From the NCBI RefSeq assembly GCF_051200825.1, contig NZ_CP195158.1, forward strand, positions 3,100,001-3,164,000: DNA of 64,000 nt, given 5' to 3'. This stretch comes from Formosa sp030427735. Lineage in GTDB: Bacteria > Bacteroidota > Bacteroidia > Flavobacteriales > Flavobacteriaceae. Both the position numbers and the translations under genes were made by a program. Shown piece after piece: positions 54,855-62,768 of the stretch. The notes below the pieces were generated by a model. That model made no database searches. It was given only the letters and a program-made list of their open reading frames with translations, and was not told the DNA's origin. Each line of letters opens with the position of its first letter. The first letter of the stretch is position 1.

Positions 54855-57800
54855 GGCAAGTGATGAAATACTATTTAAGGTAGCAGCAGACCTTTCTGGG
54901 TTAAAAGACGACCTTCAAGACCTTTCTGGATATTGGGAAAAACACAATAAAGAAATAGCCAAAGGAGAAAAGGCTATGAACGACTATACAACCAATACAG
55001 TAAAAGACTATGAAAAGGTAAATCAAGCCCTTAAAAAAAACACCAAACAATTAACAGAGGAAGCAAAAGCAGCCGTTATACTTGAAAAACAAATACAATC
55101 ATTAAACGAAGCAAATAAGCAATCCTTCAATGACGAACAGTTAAAAGAATTCAACTCCTCTCTTTCATTAATTGAAAACAACCTACAAAATTTAAAGAAC
55201 TTAGACCTAAGTTTAGAAGATTTAGATTTATTAACAAAGAACCTAAAAGAAGCTTCTAACGATTTTGAAGTACTCAATACCTTAATTGAGTTTTTTGACA
55301 GTAAGTTAAAAACGGCCTCTAATAACACAGTCAATAGTTTTGATTCTATTAGTTCTAAAATCGAGGAGACCAAACTAAATATAAAATCCACAGAAGACTA
55401 CATTAAATCGGTCAATGACCAGATTAAAAACACGGCTCCGGGTAAATTTCAAGCAGAACTAATACAAGAAAGAGAAGCCGCTAAGAAAGCATTAATCGAA
55501 GAAAAAGTCGCGCTCGAAGATTACAAAGCACAAATAAAAAGTGTCGCTAAAGAAAACGTAAGTCTAGAAACCCAATTAAGACGGGTAAAAGATGAGTTAA
55601 TAGAGCTGGAATTAGAAGGTAAACGTGGTTCTGCAAGATGGGAAGAACTTCGTGATAAAGCTGCACAATACAATGAGGTAATCAGAGACACAAACCAAGA
55701 ATTAAACCGTGCATCTTCTCACACCTCGAATTTAGATCACTTACTTGGTGCCGTAAGTGGTTTAGTTGGTGCATTTAGTGCCGCTGAAGGAGCAGCAGCA
55801 TTATTTGGAGAACAAGAGGAAGAATTAGAACAAACATTAATAAAGCTTAACGGTGCTATAGCCCTATTAAACGGACTGCAAGCCGTACAAATAGAATTAG
55901 CCAAGAAAGACACTCTAGCCTATAAAGGGTTAACACTAATTCAAAAACAATATTCTATAGCAGTAGACACCTCAGCAAAAGCCACCTCTCGCCTATTGGC
56001 AGCAAGTAAACTTTTAGGAGTCGGCTTATTGATTGGTGCTTTGGCTGCTATTGTTGTGTATTGGGAAGATATCGCTAAATGGATGGGGATAGTTAACGAG
56101 GAGACAGAAGAAATTAACACCTTGAATAAGGAAACTAATTCCATTTATACCGAACAAGTAGCAAAGTTAAAAGTAATGATTAGTGCCGTTGAAAGAGGTA
56201 GCGCAACATTAGATCAACAAAAAGAAGCAGTCAAAGACTATAACAAAGAATTTGGAAACACATTAGGAGCCGTTAAAAATTATATTGAACTAGAAGAACG
56301 CCTTATTACTAACGGAGATAAATACATTAAATATCTTCAATTAAAAGCAAAAGCAGAAGCAGCAACTCTTTTGCAGATAAACAAAATACAAGAAGCTTTA
56401 AAATTAAGAAATGAAGTTGAGGCTTCACCGTTTGACTATGTAAAATCTATATTTGGAGATAAGACGCCAAATGAATATGCAAAAAAAGAAAATGAGGAAG
56501 CAGCCCAAATAGCAGAACAGGCAGCGGAAAGATACCGAAAAATAGCCGATGAGGTTAAAAAAGAAAGTCTTGAATTAGCAAAAGAATTAGGTATTACTGG
56601 AAGCGAATCGACAAAAACTTTAGGTGACACAGTAACAAAATATGAATCACTATTAGCAAGTTTAGTAGATAAAGGAAAGCAATTACAACAACAAGGAATC
56701 GAAAGCAATCGCGAGCGCGAAAAAGCAGCCTTAAACGCCCAGTTGGAAGAAGAAAAAGCAGCGTATTTAAAACAGATAGATAATTTAAATGCAACCGAAG
56801 AACAAAAATTGATTATTCGTAAAAAGTACGACGAAATCTACAACAAAGAAACGGGCACGGCATACGAGCAGTTACGGAAAGATACTAACGAGATAGACGA
56901 AAAGTACAATAAACAGTTCGAGGAGAGTAGGTTTAATGCCATTTCCGCAATTAACGAGGTCTATAATCAAGAGGCAAGAACCGAAAGGATAGCAATAGGC
57001 AGAAAATGGAGTAAGATAAGGGAGGAACTAGGTAAACAATTAGCCGAAACGGAAGATTACGCGGATAAATTGGATATAAAAAACAAGCTCAAAGCCATCA
57101 CAAATATTGAACAGCAAGAAATCACAAACTTTGATATAAATACAGGCTTAGAGCGTATTAAAAGAGAAAAAGAAATAGCAGATTCAATCCTCAAAATTTA
57201 TCAATTAAACTCACGTGAAATCATTAACAATGAAAAGTTAAAATCAATTCAACTATTAGCAAATGAGAAAGACTTTTTAGAAAAGCAACTCAAAGTTTAT
57301 AGAGATAGTTTGAAGTTCGAAGATCAATCTCTTTTTGAACAATTGATAGCAGATTTGCAGGAAGTTGATTCAGAATTAGAATTGAATAATATTTCTGCAA
57401 AATTAAAACAGGTATTTAGTCCAGAAGTAACCACTGATATTTTAAAGATTGTAGAAGCACTTAAAAAGGTAGGTATAGAAATCAAAGATATAGGGGAAGC
57501 AACTAAAAAGGAAACATTTTCAAAAGGGCTTAGTAAATGGACTGCTTCTATAAGGTCTTTTAGTGAGCAACTTGGAAAAGCCTTGGGGTTAGACGGGATA
57601 AAGAACAAAGAAGCTTTAAAGGCATTTTCAGACAGCCTAACCACCTCGATTGAAACCTCATATAGAGCATTAGAATCATCGTTACAAGCAGAAGTAGAAT
57701 ATCATCAGGAAAGAGTAAACCTCATCAATGATACAATTAGCGAAGTAGAAAATCAAGTTCAGAAAGAAAAGGATTTGTACGATGAAGGCTATGCTAATAA

Positions 57801-58587
57801 TTATGAATTAAGAAAAAAGGAGCTTCAAGATTTAAAGGATTTAAAACGCCAGGAAGAAGAAGAACTTAAAAAAGCCCAAGAACGTAAAAACAAGTTAGCA
57901 AAGGCAGAACTTTTAGCCAATGCCGCACAGCAAACATCAAACTTAATAACAGCCGGAACAGAGATATTAAAAGCCTATTCAGGAATCCCTTTTGCAGGAA
58001 TATTATTGGCCGCAGGTTATATAGCGTCTATGTTTGCCTTGTTTGCACAGTTTAAATCTCAAGCACAACAAGCACAAAGCTTTAGGCAAGGTTTAAAAGA
58101 GGGGGCACTTACTTTAAATGGTCCTCGCCACGAGCAGGGCGGTTTCGGTTTGTACGATTCCAAAAGTGGCCGTAAGGTGGCAGAGTTTGAAGATGGAGAA
58201 AAACTTTATGTTACAAATAGAAGGCAACAAGGCAGGTATAGCGATATTCTAGACGCCTTAATTGCAGATTCGCAAGGTCGCGGCAATCTAGAAGAATTTT
58301 TAAAACAAAAATACGGTGTGCCAGAAGTAGGCAAACAAACTACCCAAGTAGTTAGGCACATTAACCGTGTTACGGTACAGGCAGCGCAGGCAAAAGAGCA
58401 AGCCTCAAGTAAAAACGATGGTGTTTTAAAAGAGCTTAAAGAGTTCAAAGATGCTTTTAAAAGTGAGTTCGATGGTTATAAAAACGAACGAGACAACACC
58501 ACTACCTCTTGGGAAACTAAAGAATTCTACTTTGTTAAAAAAGGACAGACAATAAAAAAATACCCTAAAAAAACTACTGAAGAATGA
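54853..58587 (+). CDS. Tape measure protein of a phage-like tail
   Basis: 1244 residues, long coiled-coil. Hydrophobic segments near residues 386-404 (LLGVGLLIGALAAIVVYW) and 1042-1066 (SGIPFAGILLAAGYIASMFA) are typical of tape measure proteins, as is the C-terminal block LKEGALTLNGPRHEQGGFGL then SGRKVAEFEDGEKLYVTN. Its length sets tail length, very roughly 0.15 nm per residue, so about 185 nm. The gene start is inside an inverted repeat. It overlaps the next gene by 4 bp. Alone among tail genes, except for the next one. Confidence 0.88.
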   Translation: MASDEILFKVAADLSGLKDDLQDLSGYWEKHNKEIAKGEKAMNDYTTNTVKDYEKVNQALKKNTKQLTEEAKAAVILEKQIQSLNEANKQSFNDEQLKEFNSSLSLIENNLQNLKNLDLSLEDLDLLTKNLKEASNDFEVLNTLIEFFDSKLKTASNNTVNSFDSISSKIEETKLNIKSTEDYIKSVNDQIKNTAPGKFQAELIQEREAAKKALIEEKVALEDYKAQIKSVAKENVSLETQLRRVKDELIELELEGKRGSARWEELRDKAAQYNEVIRDTNQELNRASSHTSNLDHLLGAVSGLVGAFSAAEGAAALFGEQEEELEQTLIKLNGAIALLNGLQAVQIELAKKDTLAYKGLTLIQKQYSIAVDTSAKATSRLLAASKLLGVGLLIGALAAIVVYWEDIAKWMGIVNEETEEINTLNKETNSIYTEQVAKLKVMISAVERGSATLDQQKEAVKDYNKEFGNTLGAVKNYIELEERLITNGDKYIKYLQLKAKAEAATLLQINKIQEALKLRNEVEASPFDYVKSIFGDKTPNEYAKKENEEAAQIAEQAAERYRKIADEVKKESLELAKELGITGSESTKTLGDTVTKYESLLASLVDKGKQLQQQGIESNREREKAALNAQLEEEKAAYLKQIDNLNATEEQKLIIRKKYDEIYNKETGTAYEQLRKDTNEIDEKYNKQFEESRFNAISAINEVYNQEARTERIAIGRKWSKIREELGKQLAETEDYADKLDIKNKLKAITNIEQQEITNFDINTGLERIKREKEIADSILKIYQLNSREIINNEKLKSIQLLANEKDFLEKQLKVYRDSLKFEDQSLFEQLIADLQEVDSELELNNISAKLKQVFSPEVTTDILKIVEALKKVGIEIKDIGEATKKETFSKGLSKWTASIRSFSEQLGKALGLDGIKNKEALKAFSDSLTTSIETSYRALESSLQAEVEYHQERVNLINDTISEVENQVQKEKDLYDEGYANNYELRKKELQDLKDLKRQEEEELKKAQERKNKLAKAELLANAAQQTSNLITAGTEILKAYSGIPFAGILLAAGYIASMFALFAQFKSQAQQAQSFRQGLKEGALTLNGPRHEQGGFGLYDSKSGRKVAEFEDGEKLYVTNRRQQGRYSDILDALIADSQGRGNLEEFLKQKYGVPEVGKQTTQVVRHINRVTVQAAQAKEQASSKNDGVLKELKEFKDAFKSEFDGYKNERDNTTTSWETKEFYFVKKGQTIKKYPKKTTEE

Positions 58588-60494
58588 AGTGGAGATTTGA
58601 AATAGAGAACGCCTTAGATACATTCGATATCACCCCTAATTCAGGAAGAAATTTATCTATCCAATTCACAAAATCAGATGAAAGGCGATTTGATTATGAA
58701 GAAGAAATTAAAGATATCGTTCTAATAGGAAATGATTATAAATACTTCTACAATTTAGAAAAGTCGGACACTAGATGCGAACTGCAAACCTTTAGAGTTT
58801 ACATGACTTGTGGTGGACAAGAAACCGTTAGATTTGAGGGTATATTTGCTATGAGTTCGGGAGTTTGGGATTTAGAAAGGTGCACCGTTTCTTTTAAGGT
58901 TAAGAATTCAAGCCCGTATAAATGTATTGAAAACGATAAGTCTAAAAATTTATACGATTATAATCTCCCCCTATATGCCACAGACTGTCCAAGTTATTTT
59001 CTAAATACATTAACATGCAATAACAAGGATGATTGTTTAGATTGTAAAGAATTTGGAACTACAGAAGAATTAGAACTCACAGGATGGACACTAATGCATG
59101 AAAAAACTGTAGACGCATCTAATGTTAGAGTAGATTTTAAACTATATGCAAGGGAAGAAATGTGGGTGCCTTGTGGACAGCCAACAACAGACGATTGGAT
59201 TTTACTTGAAAACTGTGTACAGCATATATTCACGGTAGACAATGAAACTCTTTATGTAGATAAATATTACAGGGTATATAGTTCTGAAAATGAATCTTTC
59301 GAGCCTGTTCTTATTGGAGATAAACATTTTCAAACAGGTGGATCAAATCAATGTTATTATGCTAATTTAAAAACAAGCGTTCCTATTGGTCCTCGATATT
59401 TCTTTGTAAACGGTTTTAAACTATTAGACGTTATTCAGGCCTTTATAAATGATTATTGCCCCGGATTAACAGTGGTTTCAGATTTCTTTCAATGGAATCC
59501 AAAGAATCAAACCAGCATCAATTACGTAACAGGCGAAACAAATTTATGGACAAATTTAATACTACATCAAAAGTCCGATGTAAAACGCATGTATCCTAAT
59601 TACAGGAATCCTTCTACAAAAGCAGAAATTAGTTTTCCAGAATTATTTAGCGATATCTTAAACACATTTAATTTAGGATATAAGATAGAGAGTGGAGAAT
59701 TTATAATTGAGCATGTAAGTTGGTTTATAAATAACCTAGGACTTGATCTAACCTCATCAAAGTACTCAAATCACTTAAGAGGCACGAAAAAATATTCTTA
59801 TAACACTACTGACTGGTACAAATACGAAGAATTTTCTTTTATGGAGTCTGAAAATTTAGATTTTGTAGGAACTGACATTGTTTATAACTCAGAATGTTTA
59901 GAAGATAACACAAAATCAAAGCCAATCGATGTGAGCAATATTACAACCGATATCATGCATATCATTTCAGACCAGATAAAAGGAGAAGACAAAGTGTCTT
60001 TAGATGGCTTTACACTTGTTGCATGTGAAAGCTCAGGTTCTCTAAGAAAAATTTACAACGATAGTAACATTTCAAATGGCTATAGAGACTTATTAACCTT
60101 TAAAACAATTCAAGTGAACCCAATTCTAGATACAGGTATTACAATTAACAACTCTTTATCTTGGGCTTATCTACACGACAAGTTATGGAAATACGGTCGA
60201 ATATTTTTAAACGGCAGCATGAATGGTGTAGACACAAATTTTACAACTAAAGTTCCTGCTATTAATCAAGAGCCTATTAATGTAATTCTAGGCTGTACAG
60301 ACCTAAAAAACTTCAACCCTTTAGACAAAATAAAAAGTTCTTTAGGTTGGGCTTTTGTTCGGTCTGCCGAACTAAAATTGTATCAATGTGTTATGACATT
60401 AGAATTGCAATTAGAATCAATACAAGATACCAGAGGCAGCGGAAACACAGAATACGGAGACTTTGACGGAGACTTTGACGAAAACTTTGATTAA
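58584..60494 (+). CDS. Putative tail-tip or baseplate-like protein
   Basis: 636 residues, beta-rich with many aromatic residues and Cys pairs (LTCNNKDDCLDCKEFGTTEE). It begins MKWRFEIENALDTFDITPNS, overlapping the tape measure stop by four bases. The position directly after the tape measure is where distal-tail or baseplate-hub proteins lie in tailed phages. An acidic tail (YGDFDGDFDENFD) closes the protein. I do not recognise a family; assignment is by position and size. Confidence 0.6.
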   Translation: MKWRFEIENALDTFDITPNSGRNLSIQFTKSDERRFDYEEEIKDIVLIGNDYKYFYNLEKSDTRCELQTFRVYMTCGGQETVRFEGIFAMSSGVWDLERCTVSFKVKNSSPYKCIENDKSKNLYDYNLPLYATDCPSYFLNTLTCNNKDDCLDCKEFGTTEELELTGWTLMHEKTVDASNVRVDFKLYAREEMWVPCGQPTTDDWILLENCVQHIFTVDNETLYVDKYYRVYSSENESFEPVLIGDKHFQTGGSNQCYYANLKTSVPIGPRYFFVNGFKLLDVIQAFINDYCPGLTVVSDFFQWNPKNQTSINYVTGETNLWTNLILHQKSDVKRMYPNYRNPSTKAEISFPELFSDILNTFNLGYKIESGEFIIEHVSWFINNLGLDLTSSKYSNHLRGTKKYSYNTTDWYKYEEFSFMESENLDFVGTDIVYNSECLEDNTKSKPIDVSNITTDIMHIISDQIKGEDKVSLDGFTLVACESSGSLRKIYNDSNISNGYRDLLTFKTIQVNPILDTGITINNSLSWAYLHDKLWKYGRIFLNGSMNGVDTNFTTKVPAINQEPINVILGCTDLKNFNPLDKIKSSLGWAFVRSAELKLYQCVMTLELQLESIQDTRGSGNTEYGDFDGDFDENFD

Positions 60495-60504
60495 CTATGA
60501 ATAA

Positions 60505-60530
60505 AAAAGGGAGGTTAACCCCTCCCTTTG
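60505..60530. terminator. Bidirectional intrinsic terminator
   Basis: A perfect 9-bp stem (60506-60514 AAAGGGAGG with 60521-60529 CCTCCCTTT). Separates the tail-type operon from the convergent gene. Confidence 0.85.
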
Positions 60531-60599
60531 CCTTTCTAAAATAGAACTAAACCTAGTCTATACTTAATTAAAGTTTGTTTATCCTTTATAATGGTCAAA

Positions 60600-61199
60600 C
60601 TAATCTATATCGGATTTAAAGGTTTCAGATATGAGTGATTCTACTTTAACAGAGAACATTTCAAAAGTCATTTCTTTACTCTTGAAAAACTCGCTTTGTA
60701 AAATGCCGTAATCTTCCGTTAATACACATCGTTGTTCATAGTCTAACTTATTTATGAAAGTACTATGAGTAACTCCAAATAATTCAAGTTCAATTTCAAA
60801 AGGTAATTCATTCATAATATCTGAGAAATTCCACAAGGAACAGTAGCAGTATTCAATTTCTTTAGTAAGTTTAAAATATTTCTTAAGGTCTTCTTTTGTG
60901 AATTCACTCCCTCGCAAAATAAAGTCTATAACTTTATAAAGAACTTCTGGATCCAATTTATTGGGGCTCCCTAAATCAAAGAATAATTTGTTCAAATATC
61001 CTACAGAGTTAATAAGTCCTAATACTTCTATTGACATACTAAAATGAAAGTTGCTGAAATGAGATCTTAGGTTTTTAGTCTCTAAAACTAAATAATCAAA
61101 TGGATAAGATTTAATAAGGTTAATTTGTTCTGGAATTTGTTTTTCTGAAAGTACCATATATTTAAAGTTTAAATTATACTTAGGTGTATAACTATTCAT
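60600..61199 (-). CDS. Hypothetical protein, divergent from the repressor
   Basis: 199 residues from ATG 61199 (MNSYTPKYNLNFKYMVLSE). No signal peptide, no known motif. A TATATTTG box ends two bases before the ATG, which implies a leaderless message. It is transcribed away from the XRE gene across a shared palindrome, like the lytic-side or lysogeny-side partner of a phage switch. It might be an immunity or superinfection gene, but only context supports this. Confidence 0.65.
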   Translation of the reverse strand: MNSYTPKYNLNFKYMVLSEKQIPEQINLIKSYPFDYLVLETKNLRSHFSNFHFSMSIEVLGLINSVGYLNKLFFDLGSPNKLDPEVLYKVIDFILRGSEFTKEDLKKYFKLTKEIEYCYCSLWNFSDIMNELPFEIELELFGVTHSTFINKLDYEQRCVLTEDYGILQSEFFKSKEMTFEMFSVKVESLISETFKSDID

Positions 61200-61227
61200 T
61201 GCAAATATAACATATAAATACAATACA

Positions 61228-61255
61228 AAACAAATAAAATAATACTTATTTGTTT
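61228..61255. promoter_or_regulatory. Divergent promoter region with perfect 10-bp palindrome (candidate operator)
   Basis: AAACAAATAA (61228-61237) and TTATTTGTTT (61246-61255) are exact inverted copies with an 8-bp spacer. The flanks hold -7 boxes for both genes: TATATTTG on the minus strand (61209-61202) and TACATTTG on the plus strand (61260-61267). Good candidate operator of the XRE repressor. Confidence 0.65.
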
Positions 61256-61281
61256 AATTTACATTTGCATATTAAACATTT

Positions 61282-61566
61282 ATGGTTAATTTTGACAAAA
61301 AGTTAATCATGTTAAAAATTAAAGAATTACTTAAGCATCAGGGAAAAACTCAAAAAGACCTAGCAAACGAGTTAAACATTACCCCAATAGGACTAAACAA
61401 ACTTATTAACGGGAATCCAACTTTAGAAACTTTGCAACGTATAGCAACGGTTTTAGATGTTGAGGTTTTGGATTTATTTGAGTCGAAGGACAGCGATAAA
61501 CAAAAGGTACTTTATATAAAAGAAAATGGAGAGTTTATTCCTGTAGGCAAGATTAACCTATTTTAA
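61282..61566 (+). CDS. XRE/Cro-CI family repressor
   Basis: 94 residues. Helix-turn-helix domain at residues 10-65: LKIKELLKHQGKTQKDLANE, LNITPIGLNKLINGNPTLET, LQRIATVLDVEVLDLFE. A short C-terminal beta part (KVLYIKENGEFIPVGKINLF) may allow dimerisation. Single-domain repressors of this size control immunity or excision in phages and satellites. The palindrome upstream is the probable operator, so autoregulation is expected. Confidence 0.88.
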   Translation: MVNFDKKLIMLKIKELLKHQGKTQKDLANELNITPIGLNKLINGNPTLETLQRIATVLDVEVLDLFESKDSDKQKVLYIKENGEFIPVGKINLF

Positions 61567-61582
61567 TAACAGCAGCACAGTT

Positions 61583-61768
61583 TTAAAAAGTCAAAAATTC
61601 ATGATTAGTAACATCTAAATATACCCCGTGCCCTTTAAATTTTGACTTTCCTATTCTGAGGTACTTTCTTTTATACTGTGTATCACTACACATACAATAA
61701 CATATAGCCCTTATACCTTTACCATGTGTACAAATATAGTCAAGGTCTAGACCAAAGAACCCTATCAT
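61583..61768 (-). CDS. Possible small protein (weak call)
   Basis: 61 residues. The ATG at 61768 is preceded by a perfect Shine-Dalgarno-like AAAGGAGG with good spacing, unusual for Bacteroidota. Three Cys (CTHGKGIRAICYCMC), basic middle part. No family recognised. It could be a chance frame in the otherwise empty right end of the element. Confidence 0.3.
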   Translation of the reverse strand: MIGFFGLDLDYICTHGKGIRAICYCMCSDTQYKRKYLRIGKSKFKGHGVYLDVTNHEFLTF

Positions 61769-61964
61769 TAACTTAACCTCCTTTACAGCCTTAAAAATAG
61801 CCCTGAATAGTATTTAGAGCGTAACTCCTATCAAATAAACATAAGGAAATAATAAACCGACTTCTTAGAATTGATTAAAAACATTGCTTCGATCACACGT
61901 GTATTAGAAAGTTAAAGATTTTTTGATAGTCATAATTTGAGTGTAAGAATAGTGAGTTTCAAAT
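61769..61964. other. Right end of the element, no gene seen
   Basis: About 195 bp of AT-rich DNA between the weak small gene and the arm repeat. No features recognised. Confidence 0.5.
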
Positions 61965-61991
61965 CATAATTGTACCACATATTGTACCATT
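61965..61991 (+). repeat. 27-bp arm repeat, right copy
   Basis: Same orientation as 47917-47943, 25 of 27 bases identical; starts CATAATTGTACC. Ends 67 bp from the right att core. See the left copy for the likely role. Confidence 0.75.
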
Positions 61992-62013
61992 ACAGAGAAT
62001 ATTAAAGAATAAA

Positions 62014-62052
62014 AAAACCTCAACTATTTGAAAAACAAATAATTAAGGTTTT
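62014..62052 (-). terminator. Element-borne replacement terminator for tRNA-Arg
   Basis: A 17-bp stem (62014-62030 with 62036-62052; two G-T pairs) with AAAACCT outer end, followed on the minus strand by TTTATT. It is only 8 bp downstream of the tRNA 3' end and belongs to the element side of the att core. Confidence 0.75.
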
Positions 62053-62058
62053 TATTTA

Positions 62059-62079
62059 GTGACCGCGGAGGGATTCGAA
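62059..62079. repeat. Right attachment-site copy (21 bp), within tRNA-Arg
   Basis: Identical to 47791-47811; covers the T-arm 3' half, acceptor 3' strand and discriminator base of tRNA-Arg. Confidence 0.92.
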
Positions 62080-62133
62080 CCCCCAACCCTCAGAGCCGAA
62101 ATCTGATATTCTATCCAGTTGAACTACGCAGCC
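62060..62133 (-). tRNA. tRNA-Arg (anticodon TCG)
   Basis: 74 nt on the minus strand. Acceptor GGCTGCG pairs with CGCGGTC; D-arm GTTC / GAAT; anticodon stem TCAGA / TCTGA with loop TTTCGGC, so the anticodon is TCG, reading CGA; T-arm GGGGG-TTCGAAT-CCCTC. CCA is not encoded. It is the integration site of the 14.3 kb element, which restores the 3' end. Confidence 0.93.
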
Positions 62134-62139
62134 GTTTTA

Positions 62140-62222
62140 ATCTGTAATTTGATTTTGCGCCTGAAACCAGATTTTCTTTCCAGTTAAACCCTACCTTATT
62201 GGCAGGCAGGTACGCAAGCCCG
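62140..62222 (-). pseudogene. Decayed 5' half of a second tRNA-Arg
   Basis: The minus strand just upstream of tRNA-Arg reads GGGCTTGCGTA, then a 19-bp insert, then GGTTTAACTGGAAAGAAAAT and CTGGTTTCAGGC, which aligns to the acceptor, D-arm and anticodon-loop half of tRNA-Arg (GGCTGCGTAGTTCAACTGGA...). The 3' half is not recognisable. The insert has short inverted ends (TACCT / AGGTA). Probably a remnant of a tandem duplication. Confidence 0.55.
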
Positions 62223-62231
62223 ATTTTAATT

Positions 62232-62681
62232 TTATGCTAAACTCTTTTTAACAAGGTCTGCAATGGTTTTGCCATCGGCTTTACCAGCTAATTCCTTATT
62301 AACCGCTCCCATTACTTTACCCATATCTTTCATGCCTTCTGCACCAATCTTAGTAATTGTCGCTTTTACAACTTGCTCTATTTCAGCCTCAGTTAATTGC
62401 TCTGGTAAAAACTGACTTATCACTTCGGCTTGTGCCAATTCAGGCTCGGCCAAATCTGTTCTATTTTGCTCTGTAAAAATAGCAGCACTATCCTTACGCT
62501 GTTTTACCAATTTTGATAATATTTTTATTTCTTGCTCTGAAGTTATTTCTGCCGAAGAACCAGACTCTGTTTGCGCTAACAATAATTCCGATTTTATTGC
62601 TCGTAATGCAGCTAATGCTGTTTGATCCTTTTCTTTCATAGCAGCTTTCATAGCCGTCATGATATCTTGCTGTAAACCCAT
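62232..62681 (-). CDS. YqeY/GatB-domain protein
   Basis: 149 residues, the usual length of the YqeY family (domain shared with the C-terminus of GatB, which binds tRNA). Signatures: AMKEKDQTALAALRAIKSEL, LVKQRKDSAAIFTEQNRTDL, EVISQFLPEQLTEAEIEQVV and DMGKVMGAVNKELAGKADGK. Exact role unknown. It follows ftsZ, an order common in Flavobacteriaceae, but a terminator separates them. Confidence 0.95.
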   Translation of the reverse strand: MGLQQDIMTAMKAAMKEKDQTALAALRAIKSELLLAQTESGSSAEITSEQEIKILSKLVKQRKDSAAIFTEQNRTDLAEPELAQAEVISQFLPEQLTEAEIEQVVKATITKIGAEGMKDMGKVMGAVNKELAGKADGKTIADLVKKSLA

Positions 62682-62711
62682 ATTCTAATTTTGATGCGAA
62701 TATAATAAGAA

Positions 62712-62743
62712 AAACCCAAAAACACTTAGAGATTTTTGGGTTT
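62712..62743 (-). terminator. Intrinsic terminator of ftsZ
   Basis: A perfect 11-bp stem (62712-62722 with 62733-62743), 10-nt loop, with a T-run on the minus strand. Confidence 0.85.
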
Positions 62744-62768
62744 AAAATTAACTAAAATTGCTATTAAT

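Larger units (their letters stand above)
47791..62079. mobile_element. 14.3 kb integrated element in tRNA-Arg (phage satellite-like)
   Basis: Defined by 21-bp direct repeats at 47791-47811 and 62059-62079. Contents in order: integrase, RteC-like protein, excisionase, hypothetical, II/X-family replication initiator, small hypothetical, HEPN-like protein, small-terminase-like protein, secreted protein, tape measure protein, tail-tip-like protein, then a divergent pair with an XRE repressor. All genes look intact. No large terminase, portal, capsid, protease, holin or endolysin is visible. This makes it either a satellite that depends on a helper phage or a reduced prophage. Confidence 0.85.

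Noticed and set aside
55023..55391. Minus-strand frame inside the tape measure gene
   Set aside because: Antisense to coiled-coil sequence, an expected shadow.
47791..62079. Conjugative element (ICE) interpretation
   Set aside because: RteC-like and excisionase genes recall CTn elements, but no relaxase/coupling protein or tra genes are visible, while tape measure and tail-type genes are.
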